From Rhizomucor pusillus (taxonomy: Eukaryota; Mucoromycota; Mucoromycetes; Mucorales; Lichtheimiaceae): a stretch of 64,000 bases of DNA. Every line of letters starts with the position of its first letter. The first letter of the stretch is position 1. The notes under the pieces were generated by a model. It searched no databases, was not told where the DNA came from, and saw nothing but the letters and a program-made list of their open reading frames with translations. This document shows, one piece after another, positions 10,558-20,118 of the stretch. The stretch lies in NCBI GenBank assembly GCA_900175165.2, contig FWWN02000671.1, forward strand, positions 63,198 through 127,197. Direction: 5' to 3'. The position numbers were made by a program, and so were the translations under genes.

Positions 10558-12866
10558 ATGACATTGACCAAGGCTCCAAAGGAAAAGTCCTCGACTCAAA
10601 AGTTCTGGAAAAAGTTCAGCTTGAACAAGAACAAAACTTCGTCCTGTCAGTATTACCGTAAACCTGTTTTCTGGTAATTTTTTTTTCTCACTAAACTGTT
10701 GGCCATGTAGCTGGTGTAGGACCAGAGCAGCAGCAAGTTGACATTGATGACGACAAGTCCGTCAAGAGCAAGCGGCTAAGGTAACGAAAAAGGAAAAATC
10801 TGGCCTCATTCCCAGCGAAATGATAGATTAAAACAATGATTATTGCAGTGGTTTGTTGGTGTCGAGGAAGCAGAGCATGGCCTCGCTGCGCAAACAACAT
10901 TCGCAGTTACCATTAGGTGTGGCTGATACAGAGAAGCAGCAGCAGCAGCACCCGGCGGTTCCACCATTGTCTGTTTCGCTGCAACAGCAACAGCACCAGC
11001 AACATCCATCTCGTCCGCCAACACCACCGCCAGGTGCGGAATTGGACGTAGACGACAAGACGACAATGCATGGCTCTGAAAAAGACCCCAAAGAGCAAGA
11101 AACCATCATCGCAGAACACGTGAATGCTCCTTCCAAAAGTGACCCTGATCCAGTTCCCAATCACGGATCAAGTCCCGGTGTTGCCGAGCGAAAACAAGAA
11201 CAGCCAGCACCGGCGCCAACATCAGACAACAACGCTTCCGCTCCTGCTGCTCCCGTCAAAGCTTTGCGAACACCGAGACAGCGAACAAATTCAAATAGCA
11301 ATGCACCGAGCCGATTGGTACCACCAAAGACGATATCTGTAGAGAAACAAAAGTCGTCGCAAACTGCTGCCTCGGCTGACCGATTACCACGCCCAACAAC
11401 AAACAAAAGCACACAATCCACGAGCTCCAGCCTATCAACTTCATCTTCTTCGGGAACTCGGCAATCACCGCCTTCTTCGAGGATCCGCAAACCCTCTCAA
11501 ATACCAGCCATTCGGAACGGCAGCGGTGCTGTGAGCAACAAATCAAGCCAGAGCAGCCTTCCAAAAGAAAATGTCACCGCCAAGGCAGATCTGCACAGCG
11601 GCGGCGACCACCAGACTGTTATAAAGGAATTGCAGGAGGAGCTAGAGAAGGAACGATCTGTCGTCAAAGTTCTGCAGGGACAGAAAGAAGGTAAACCACT
11701 TGACTTTGATGATCATTTAGTAACTGCAATGCTGATGCAATCATTGTTAATTTTATTCTTTAGCTATTACGAAAGATCTGGATTATTTCAGTCAAATGAT
11801 GGACGAATTGATGGAAGAAAAAGACTCTTTGCAGCAGAAATATGATTCGCTGCAGAAAGCTTACGACCAAGAAAAGCAAATTAGCCAGACACGTGAAGAA
11901 GATCTCAATGTACTTTTGGAAAAACTTAAAATGAGCAACGAAAATGCAAGGTAAATCTATGCAAAAAGATGCGGTTGTATTTCTAGCGCTAAATTATATC
12001 TCTCCCAGAGAGAAATCATTCGAGTATGACAAGTTCAAGGGTGAACTGGAGGTAAACTACTCTCAGATGAGAGTTGGTCGTGGTCGAACAACCGAGATTC
12101 ACCCTATGTTTTTTATACACGCAGAATCTTCAACAGCAACTGGAGGAAGAGCGCGAGAACTTCAAATCACGGCTCAAAGACAAGGATAGTGTTATCAGCC
12201 GGCTCAAGGTAAAAACTGAACGGGAAGGCACACAGCACGAGTCTAAATCCACTCTGTAGAACGAGCTCGCACAAGCACATGAAGAAAATAAGGTACTCAA
12301 AAATACCATGGACCATATGATTAAAGCGCAAGCCGCTCATACCCAAAACCCATCTAATGCATCAAGGTAAGTGGATGGCATTCAAGGCGTATACTTTGCA
12401 GTGTCTCTAACAATGTTTGTCACATTGCAGTCCAAAGCCATCTAAATCATCTCATCCACACGCACAAGATACTAGACAGAACAGCAGCGACGACCAGTCC
12501 AGCTCGTTTGGTCCACAATCTCCCATTCCAGGTCCTGCCAATCTTCACCATTCATTTGCCCCACCCCAGGCGGTCCCAACGCAGCCGCGTAGCAATGTAG
12601 AGTATGGCTATGATACGCCCCAATCATCTGTAAACAGCGACCACTCCATCAACGAGCAGCAACCCTTCTCTCTAAAAGCCGATGATCTGGATAACCAGCT
12701 CATGCGGCTGACAAAGGAGAAGGAAAAGTTGCAATCCGATTACAGCAAGATTCCCCTTTCAGGCGGTGGACCCATGTCCCGTCGAAGGAAGGAAGAATTG
12801 GAAGAAATGCTGGATGAAGTTGATTCACAACTTTCCAGAGTCAAACAAAAGATCCGCCGTTCATAA
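10558..12866 (+). CDS. Coiled-coil protein with Gln/Ser-rich middle, about 618 aa
   Basis: Eight exons join in frame: 10558-10645, 10711-10780, 10849-11690, 11764-11950, 12009-12051, 12125-12208, 12260-12366, 12431-12866. Every junction is GT-AG. The basic N-terminus (KFWKKFSLNKNK) is followed by a long low-complexity Gln/Pro/Ser/Ala part in exon 3. Exons 3-7 then encode a nearly continuous coiled coil (LQEELEKERSVVKVLQ, MDELMEEKDSLQQKYDSL, LEEERENFKSRLKDKD). The last 60 residues form a second, distinct helical block (LMRLTKEKEKLQSDYSKIP, then RRRKEELEEMLDEVDSQLS). This short block looks like a conserved C-terminal cap found in eukaryotic coiled-coil proteins, but I cannot name the family. 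A structural, polarity or microtubule-linked role is a guess only. Confidence 0.78.
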
Positions 12867-13160
12867 GAGAGTTTAATATCATGGTTCGCGCTTTGGACAT
12901 TTCATTCACTTCATTCGTTCTCCCACCCCCAATTTTGAGATAGTACAACAAAACCAGAAAGAAAAATACATATATCAGTAGTTAATGCTTATAATCTATC
13001 ACGTTGTTTCTGCTCATCTTCAAAGACACACATTAATATCACAACAACAATTTGTCTTTCTCTCTAACTCATGGCGAAACAAAACAAAAGAGTATGTCTT
13101 TTTTCATTTTATTCCACACTGACGAGGGGAACTAGATGAAAAATGGAAAAAATAAGAAGC

Positions 13161-13922
13161 TTAGTAACCGAGAGCAGCAAGGGAGGCGTTGATGTCCTTG
13201 ATAGCATCGGCCTTGGACTCGACGGCCTTCTGCTGAACCTTGGCAAGCTCGACCTTGCGCTTATAGTAAGCGGCAGACTTGGCCTTGCGCTTCTCTTCCA
13301 ACTTGGCGACGACGTCCTGGTACTTCCAGCCGAATTCGTGGGAGATGCGGCCGAGGTTAGTGTACTTGCGGCCAGGCTTCAAGCGGTTGACACGGAGAGC
13401 AGCGGGGACGACCACGCGTTTGACCTTGTCGTAAGGGGTAGGGACACCTTCGAAGAGCTTGATGCGAGTCAAGGCAGCGGCACCGCGAGCAGTCTTGTGG
13501 GGGATCATGCCACGGATAGCCTTGTACAAGATCTGGGAGGGAGCGCGGTAGTGGAAGGGACCGCCCTTTCGAGGGTTAACACGGTTCTTCTTGTGGAGAT
13601 AGGAAGCGTACTTGACTGTAAATGTAATGGTCAGCATTGATTGCCCCGAATCTCTCTGTCTCCATTTCATTCTCTCTACGTACGCTTGTTGCGGAAGAAC
13701 TCGCCAGAAACGTTCACATCCTCGCAGCGGACGACGACAACCTTTTGGCCGCTGAGCGCCTGCTTGGCAACAATGGCTGCAAGGCGACCCAACAGATGGC
13801 CCTTGCCATCAACGACAATAACCTACAACAACGATTTCACCGAACTTGTCTTAGTGACACACTTTTCGCGCGTTTTTCAAAAGTATTCATCGTCCGAGCC
13901 GCACCTTTTCAAAAGTGGACAT
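13161..13922 (-). CDS. RPL16: 60S ribosomal protein uL13 (L16/L13a)
   Basis: Cytosolic large-subunit protein of the uL13 family, 203 residues as expected. Three exons: 13922-13905 (only MSTFEK), 13822-13684, 13615-13161. Family hallmarks are [20 protein letters not shown] at the start of exon 2, [14 protein letters not shown], the [12 protein letters not shown] motif, and [20 protein letters not shown] in the C-terminal half. The tail is a long Lys/Ala-rich helix. A tiny first coding exon followed by an intron is common in fungal ribosomal protein genes and often contributes to expression. The call is certain; exon ends all follow GT-AG and keep frame. Confidence 0.97.
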
Positions 13923-14451
13923 GTCGAGTGAAAAAAAAGAGAGCGTTCATACTTTTGGCACCAACGCAAAACAAGTCCTCTGCCACCGGCAAAGCCACAG
14001 CAAGCAAAGTATTGTGTTTGAAAAATTGGCACCCAATTTTAAAAATTTTGGACACATCTGTAAGTTAGATTTTTCCCTCCTCTCTCTCTCTCTTTATCAG
14101 TGCAGGCTTTTTAGTTTAGGTCGGATATATGTACAGTTTTGTGAAAAATGCCTCTTTGATTTTTTAGTATCTGGAACCACTCCCTGGGTCAACAGTGTAG
14201 TGTATGAATGCATGACAGCTGAATTGTTGAATGAATGCGTGAGTATTTAGCTTTGTTGCGAACAAGACAGAAAAAAAAATTACACAGTGTATGTAATAGT
14301 GTGAAAGTGGAAAATAAAAAAAAAGAAAACAAAGAAAAAGCGGACGAGAGGATATATATGTATATATGTAGAGAATTTGTGAGAGAGAACAAGGTAGTAA
14401 AGTGAGAGAGAGAGGGAGGAGTGGAGAGAAAATCACACTTTTTCTTTTCGT
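13923..14451. other. Intergenic region upstream of RPL16
   Basis: Promoter side of the ribosomal protein gene and 3' flank of the ZIP transporter. No gene is seen. It holds A-rich and GA-rich runs (14270-14330 and 14400-14420) and a TATATATG cluster near 14350-14366. Confidence 0.6.
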
Positions 14452-15579
14452 CTAATGGGAATGACCAACGTTGAGAATGACAGGTAAGAACATGCCGCCA
14501 AGGATAGAACCTATTTGACTGCTTGACAGTTTTTCCAAGTGACCATTTGATGGCTGCAATTCTTGCAAGGCATGCATAGCAACGTAAAGGAACGTGCCAC
14601 CAGAGAACACGAGAAGGATACCGGTCCAATAGGCGAGATAAACGGTGGCGGATTGTGAAGTGGAGGAAAATACGTAAAGGAGCAGGTAAGTAGCAATGGC
14701 GCCTGACGGGGCAGAGAGTGAGAATAAGAGCAGATGTCTGCGAACACTGACTCGTGATAATCCTTCGGAAAGCAGCACGGTCGTAAGCGCGAAAGCAGAT
14801 GGTGCCTTGTGCAGCATAATAGCAAGGAACACGACCATGGATAACTGTGGATGGGATGCGGATGCGCCTAGTGCAATGCCATCGGCGGCGGCGTGGACAA
14901 TAAGGCCGATCGTAGGCGTCATGGATTTCGCAGTAGGCGACCGTGATCGAAAATGATCCACGTTACTGTTGTCTGCAGGTGCTGATGAGTTGGATGCAGA
15001 GCCGAGCATACCCAACTCGCTGTATTCTGTCTGAGATGATGCATGCAAATGTAACGAGCTTAATTGATCCACAACAAACATCACCGCAAATCCGACAATT
15101 AACGCAATTCCAATAGCTGTATGCTCGGAAGCACCACCGCCGTGTTCGTTGTGATCGCTCTCAGCTTGCTGCTCTGACGCGTGATGATCCTGCTGCCGTT
15201 TTTGTAATATAGATAGCTGGTTTTCCTGCTCGTCTACATCGTTTGACGTGTCAACCCAAGTATTCGGCGGCGGTGTCGTCGGCGTTTGTGGTGAAAGGTT
15301 GGCAATACTAGATGGCAGCGTTTGCAGCGGTGCATCCCTTGCGTGGGTTGCTGGTATAGTGTGCGCGCTCGTTGCACTCGTTGAGCTGTACAGTGTCTCG
15401 ATGCCTTCTGGAATTATGACCACAAGCGCTGTTCCGATCAGTAAGCCCACACCGAGAGCCGTCAGTAACCGCAACTTGGACTCTGACATTTTCGTTGACA
15501 GCGGTATGCAGCCTGCTACGAAGCTACCGACGAGCATCGTTACGCATAGTAACAGTAGCCATACGAAGGGATTCACCAT
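14452..15579 (-). CDS. ZIP-family metal transporter (SLC39A9/ZIP9-like)
   Basis: Intronless, 375 residues, about eight membrane segments. ZIP proteins import zinc or related divalent cations into the cytosol from outside or from organelles. The first helices (FVWLLLLCVTMLVGSFVAG and LTALGVGLLIGTALVVIIPE) and the signature helix IGLIVHAAADGIALGASASH with the metal-site His and Asp are clear; LAIMLHKAPSAFAL supplies the next His. Between segments 3 and 4 there is a long cytosolic loop with His/Asp/Gln-rich sequence (about residues 85-160), as usual for metal-sensing loops. The C-terminus ends in GHSH. The spacing and short length match the ZIP9 subgroup, which is typically Golgi or plasma membrane. 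Substrate and location are inferred from the family. Confidence 0.92.
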   Translation of the reverse strand: MVNPFVWLLLLCVTMLVGSFVAGCIPLSTKMSESKLRLLTALGVGLLIGTALVVIIPEGIETLYSSTSATSAHTIPATHARDAPLQTLPSSIANLSPQTPTTPPPNTWVDTSNDVDEQENQLSILQKRQQDHHASEQQAESDHNEHGGGASEHTAIGIALIVGFAVMFVVDQLSSLHLHASSQTEYSELGMLGSASNSSAPADNSNVDHFRSRSPTAKSMTPTIGLIVHAAADGIALGASASHPQLSMVVFLAIMLHKAPSAFALTTVLLSEGLSRVSVRRHLLLFSLSAPSGAIATYLLLYVFSSTSQSATVYLAYWTGILLVFSGGTFLYVAMHALQELQPSNGHLEKLSSSQIGSILGGMFLPVILNVGHSH

Positions 15580-15771
15580 CGAGTTGGGACAAAGAGAGAG
15601 AGGAGCGCGTGGGGGAGTTAGGAGTGTACGTCGGTCTCCAAGCGGAGGATTCGTTTTGGGGGGAAGGATTAATTGATAATCGGAACTTTCAGACGGTCAG
15701 ATGAAAAGCACGACATAGAAACCTTAATTAATAATGAGGTAGTAAAATATTACAACCACGATGCTGCACGG

Positions 15772-17715
15772 TCAACGGTTTCCGCGGCATCGCGTACAGT
15801 GGGTATGTGATTTATTTTCTTTAGCAATGTACTTTGGATATACGCTCGCAAAGATATTCCAAAATACTTCTTTGCGTGCATGTTCAAAGATCGCGAGCGT
15901 CAGAGAAGGAGCAACGGCGTAATTGTTCATTTCAATGACAGCAACGCTTGCGGATCGGTTTGTACTACTGAAGGAAGGTCGTCTGCTTCCATCTCCTGGG
16001 ATCACTGAGGTTGTATTTTTGGATTGTTGAGCAGCTGCTTCTACTGCGCCGGGAGGAGCAGAATAGAAGGATTGCACCGAGCCCCATCGATGAGGCGACT
16101 CTGTCAACCTTGATATCTTGGATGGAGGCGTTGAAAGCTGCATCTTTGCAAAGCACTTATCCAAGTCGCACCGAGCTTTGCAAGAAATGTTGACCTGCAG
16201 CGGTGCGCCTTCCCGGATATACGTCGAGTAGAACTCCTTGAAATCGTTTAGCAAGGCCTCGTCGTGGATCGACTCTGTAAACAGACTGATTTGATCTGGA
16301 GATTCCTCAATATCCGGAATAAGGAGTGTAGTCGATGACCGTAACCAGGGAAACCAGTAGATAGGATGCTGGCGGCCAGCGCCTTGACATTTGACCTTGT
16401 CGACCAGCTTGAGGTAAGCTTCGTAAAACAAAATATTCTCAGAGCTAAAATCTTGGATGGATAACTGCAAGAGTTCTTGGACAGTGTCTGGATCTGAAAG
16501 GAGTTGCTGGAGCGTTCGTATCTGCATTAACGAACACGGTTTCGCGTCGACGCGCGTAGATATCCGACTCACGCCATCGTCCATCTCGTCGTTTGCAGCA
16601 GCAGCAGCACCGCCGGGATTCTGTTGCATAATTGCTGTGTGTTTTGTCCGTCTATAATGAATCAGGACTTGTATTAGCGGGAAAACGACAGAGGTCAGAT
16701 GCGTCGCAGAAGTAAAGATAATAGACCAGTTGGCAGGCGAGAAGAAATGCATGTAGTGCGATCCGGTTGCAGCGGGCACCAAACGGCCGTAGATTCCGAA
16801 CCAAATAAGCATTAGTATGTAGCATGGAATCCCCACAGCGACCTCTATCATGAGCTCTGTGCGTATGCCATGCAAATCCTTGCTGCGTCGCAGTTGCCAG
16901 ATAATTATCGGTGTAAAAAGTACAAAGACACCGAGCACGGCTGCAATCACGAAAATCCCCCACTCTGCTTTGCACCCGGGGTGCCGTCTACGCAGTGCAA
17001 ATATCTCGGTGCACACGCAGACAACAGCGAAAACAACGAGGATGATGCCGTACGCTGCGTAGCTAACACGGTAGAAATATCCCTCCCTGTACCGCATAAA
17101 CTCCTCGTATGCGACAAGATCGTGCTGCGCTCCGCCATGATGCAGTGCCTGGCTTTGCATCCAGTTTGCAAACTGCGCTTTGAGCTTGTTTAGCCTGAGC
17201 AAATAGTTGAGTCGACATGCTCGCCAGCAGTATGCATACAGCCACGTAAATACACCAAGTATGACGCCCCAGGTATATATTTCGCATGATAGATACGTAT
17301 AGAATGCTTGCGCCAGTAAAATGCTGCTGCTCATTAAAAAATGGCCAACAGCGCCTACGAGTGTGCCAAAGATACTTCGTTTGCGCAGAGAAGTCCGTCG
17401 CCAGTTATCAAGCAATCTATGCCAGTCTTCGGTCTGCATACTTGATTTGTTGTGCGGCTCGTTCTGCCCTCCGCTGTGGGCTGCAAAGTACACGAACACG
17501 CCGGTCGAAAGGATAACGTAGGCCGCGTTTATGCATCCCACGCAAAAGTATGCTTGGGCAGCTCTCAATTTCTCGTGGTCCAGATAGCAAAGCGATATGT
17601 CGTCGTCATAGTTGTTGAGCACGAGACTCTCGTCGGAGCAGTCCGGTGCTGTCGAGAAGGGGGTGATCATATTGTCATTGCCGTCGAGAAATAAGGTCGG
17701 ACGAGAAAGAAACAC
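15772..17715 (-). CDS. Seven-transmembrane protein fused to an RGS domain
   Basis: Intronless, 647 residues. The N-terminal half has about seven hydrophobic segments (for example YFCVGCINAAYVILSTGVFV, HFLMSSSILLAQAFYTYL, WGVILGVFTWLYAYCW, YGIILVVFAVVCVC, WGIFVIAAVLGVFVLF, VGIPCYILMLIWFGIYG, IIFTSATHLTSVVFPLIQVL). The C-terminal half is an RGS domain, the GTPase accelerator for G-alpha: TLQQLLSDPDTVQELLQLSI, DFSSENILFYEAYLKLVDKV, then FYSTYIREGAPLQVNIS, and after a Ser-rich insert of about 110 residues the final helix, FEHARKEVFWNIFASVYPKY. The fusion architecture recalls plant AtRGS1 and some fungal RGS proteins with N-terminal membrane domains. It probably links a surface signal to shut-off of G-protein signalling. 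The ligand is unknown. The insert inside the RGS fold is unusual. Confidence 0.88.
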   Translation of the reverse strand: MFLSRPTLFLDGNDNMITPFSTAPDCSDESLVLNNYDDDISLCYLDHEKLRAAQAYFCVGCINAAYVILSTGVFVYFAAHSGGQNEPHNKSSMQTEDWHRLLDNWRRTSLRKRSIFGTLVGAVGHFLMSSSILLAQAFYTYLSCEIYTWGVILGVFTWLYAYCWRACRLNYLLRLNKLKAQFANWMQSQALHHGGAQHDLVAYEEFMRYREGYFYRVSYAAYGIILVVFAVVCVCTEIFALRRRHPGCKAEWGIFVIAAVLGVFVLFTPIIIWQLRRSKDLHGIRTELMIEVAVGIPCYILMLIWFGIYGRLVPAATGSHYMHFFSPANWSIIFTSATHLTSVVFPLIQVLIHYRRTKHTAIMQQNPGGAAAAANDEMDDGVSRISTRVDAKPCSLMQIRTLQQLLSDPDTVQELLQLSIQDFSSENILFYEAYLKLVDKVKCQGAGRQHPIYWFPWLRSSTTLLIPDIEESPDQISLFTESIHDEALLNDFKEFYSTYIREGAPLQVNISCKARCDLDKCFAKMQLSTPPSKISRLTESPHRWGSVQSFYSAPPGAVEAAAQQSKNTTSVIPGDGSRRPSFSSTNRSASVAVIEMNNYAVAPSLTLAIFEHARKEVFWNIFASVYPKYIAKENKSHTHCTRCRGNR

Positions 17716-18087
17716 AAAGATCAGAACAAGGATGATCGAGATGGGATAAAATATTTACAAAAAAGGAACATCCTTTTCTGGACGCAACTGAAACAGAAGC
17801 ATGAGATCTAATTCATCCCTGATACGTTCGATCATGAACCCCGTAAAACCCATGCTCTGATTTCTGAGAAACTTCAAAATTCTGTATCAATATATTACGG
17901 GAAAAGAAAAAGAGAGAAACATTGTAAAATCACATGAGCATATCGTCAGCAGGGATTGAAGAGGGAGAGAAAGAGAAAGAGAATGACAGAACTTGTTTAC
18001 TTTTAACTTTGCTTGTTCTGATCGAGATATTGGTGAGCCATTGCTTGAGAAACAAAACAAAATTAGCAAGATAGCGTTCGACTGAAT
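17716..18087. other. Short intergenic region
   Basis: Upstream of the 7TM-RGS gene and downstream of the NF-YB gene. No gene is seen. Confidence 0.6.
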
Positions 18088-18815
18088 TCAACTCTTCTGA
18101 TCTGTACCATTGTAGTAGCTTTCTGCCATGCTAGCGGGTGGCCGTTGCTGCTGTTGCTGTTGTTGCATGAATATATGGCTCTGGTGTTGTTGTGGCTGCT
18201 GCTGCTGCTGCTGTTGTTGTGGAAGTTGGTGTTGCTGCTGTGCAGAGGCAGATTGATCTTCGTCCTTATCCTTGCTGCCAGGCGTCGCCCGCTCCAACTT
18301 TGTCGTCTGGATCGAAAACTGTTTAATTGACCGAAATCTTACAGTTTTTACCCAACGCAGCTTACTTCACGGTATTTTGCAAGGTAAATCTTTAGAGCTT
18401 CCGCGTAGTTTTCGAAACCTAAGGACTGCATCGCCCATAATATATCTTCACCGTTAATTGTCTTTCGCTTTTCTTGCTGACATCTATCGCTGGCTATTAT
18501 GCAAGGAGGAGTTTACTTCGTGTTTTGGTCTATATTTTTTTATCGACGTCGTGAGAATACCTTCGCTGGTGATAAAGGAAATGAATTCTGAGACACATTC
18601 TTGAACACATTCCTTGGCTTCCTTTGCAATCTTTGCATTCTCTGGAAGCGATTTCTTCATAATACGCGCGACGCTGTTCGACGCAGGAGTTTAGATCGCG
18701 AAAAACGTTGCTCGGCTAGTTACGTCAAGTCTTACTTTGCAATGGGAAGGTAGCGATCTTGCTCCTTGAGGTCAAGTTCCCCTTCATCGCCAGACTGGTT
18801 ACCCGCGCCCGACAT
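18088..18815 (-). CDS. HAP3: CCAAT-binding factor subunit NF-YB/Hap3
   Basis: Histone-fold subunit of the CCAAT-binding complex (NF-Y/Hap2-3-5). Four exons, 183 residues: 18815-18736, 18673-18561, 18493-18366, 18318-18088. The family core is unmistakable: [60 protein letters not shown] and [11 protein letters not shown]. The short acidic N-terminus is followed directly by the histone fold. The C-terminal exon adds a Gln-rich tail with several poly-Q runs, plausible as an activation region that in other fungi is supplied by partner subunits. The start codon is 155 bp from the start of a divergent gene at 18971, so both probably share a promoter. Confidence 0.96.
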
Positions 18816-18970
18816 TATATGTTATTCGTATATATTAGTTCGGGAAGGAGTGCAGTTCTGATGCTGCTGCCGCACTGGCTGGGCGGAAATGCGTGTGACT
18901 TGCACTCTGCTGAGGGTGAATCCAGTAGTTCAAAGGGTGAGATGCAAAACAGCAGTTCCTTCTCGACCTC
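18816..18970. promoter_or_regulatory. Short shared promoter between HAP3 and a mitochondrial-protein gene
   Basis: Only 155 bp separate the two divergent start codons (18815 minus, 18971 plus). Both 5' UTRs and core promoters must fit here or overlap the neighbouring gene. No clear TATA box is visible. Confidence 0.55.
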
Positions 18971-19672
18971 ATGTCTTCTCGCTTGTACAATACGGCACGT
19001 TTGGTGCAGGCACCTTTGCGCCACTCTGCACGCCGCAGCTACGCTTCCGAAGCTGCAAAGGAATTGCAATTCCCTGAAGAGAGTGAGCAGCCAGCACATT
19101 GATGGAACATGTCGGGCATTCAACTCACTCTCGCGTTGTTAGCTTTTGGCACCAATGCCTGGAGAAACACCCTGCTCGCTGTCATTGCCGGCTTTGTCTG
19201 GTACCGCGTTGACCAACACATTACTGGCCAGGGCGAGGTATTTAGCGACGTAAACGACCTATGATGTATTTTTTGTTTATTCCAAAATGTATATAGGAAA
19301 AGCACCCTTTCACAAAGTGGATTGAGTACCGCATGATCACACCTTCTGCCGAAAAAGACCGCCTCAACAATGAAAGTCTCGATGAAGCCAACAAGTTTGC
19401 CGAGCACAGGTCAGTGTGTGGAAGAAAAATCATTCAATATGCAAGTAACTGAACGGGGGGAATTATTTGGCTAGACTTCTTACACAGACTGCTCAACGTC
19501 CACCGGTGTATCGCATGAGATACGCAGAGTAAGCTGTCTACTATGCAATGCTTAACAGTATATATCACTCATCGGCCAAATCCTGCTTAGCTCTTTCCAC
19601 AATGCAAGCCCTCGAGGTGCCTCTGCTGGCCTCCAATGCAACTTGTCTGACCTCAAGGTTCGATCCGATTAG
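18971..19672 (+). CDS. Small mitochondrial inner-membrane protein (candidate complex I accessory subunit)
   Basis: Five exons, 151 residues: 18971-19082, 19143-19237, 19297-19409, 19475-19528, 19591-19672. The N-terminus (MSSRLYNTARLVQAPLRHSA) is basic and hydroxylated without acids, a classic mitochondrial targeting peptide. One transmembrane helix follows in exon 2 (NTLLAVIAGFVWYRV). The remainder is a soluble tail with KHPFTKWIEYRM, RPPVYRMRYADSF and a terminal DLKVRSD. The layout resembles single-pass accessory subunits of NADH:ubiquinone oxidoreductase from fungi, but I cannot place it in a subunit family with certainty. Divergent from HAP3, whose complex regulates respiratory genes in yeasts. 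Confidence 0.72.
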
Positions 19673-20118
19673 AGAGATGCTCACTTATAGACAGTTACGA
19701 AAATAAAACAGATATAAACAAGGGCGTGACCTTTTTTTGGATCAGAAGAACGAGAATCGGGCTGGTAAAGTTAGATCGTCGCCACAGAAAGGTGGCGCAC
19801 ACACATAGAATCTCGAGTTGTGCAGATTCACCGAGTATGTAACATTGCAAGTACATTGATTGTATGACTCCGCGGGGCGAGAGCCTGGTAAAGATGTTCG
19901 TTGTCCACCCTGAATTGGCAACTTGCCATTTCACCTGTGTAGCCATTGGATCATCAGTCCGCTTGATGGGCCGTTTCCTCCGATTCTGTTTACATTATTA
20001 AAGTTATTTTGGACAGCTTCTTCTTCTCCTTGTTCACTCTTTCGTCCTTTTACTCAATTGGACCGTACTCTTTCCCTTCCTTTATATACCATTCTTTAGA
20101 ACCCCTTCCAGTCATTAG
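19673..20118. other. Promoter region of first aspartic protease
   Basis: No gene is seen. The last 100 bp are CT-rich and contain a TATATA at 20083-20088, about 30 bp before the ATG. The minus-strand ORF 19695-19946 has no recognisable feature. Confidence 0.55.

Noticed and set aside
13143..13640. Plus-strand ORF across RPL16
   Set aside because: Antisense shadow of a codon-biased ribosomal protein gene.
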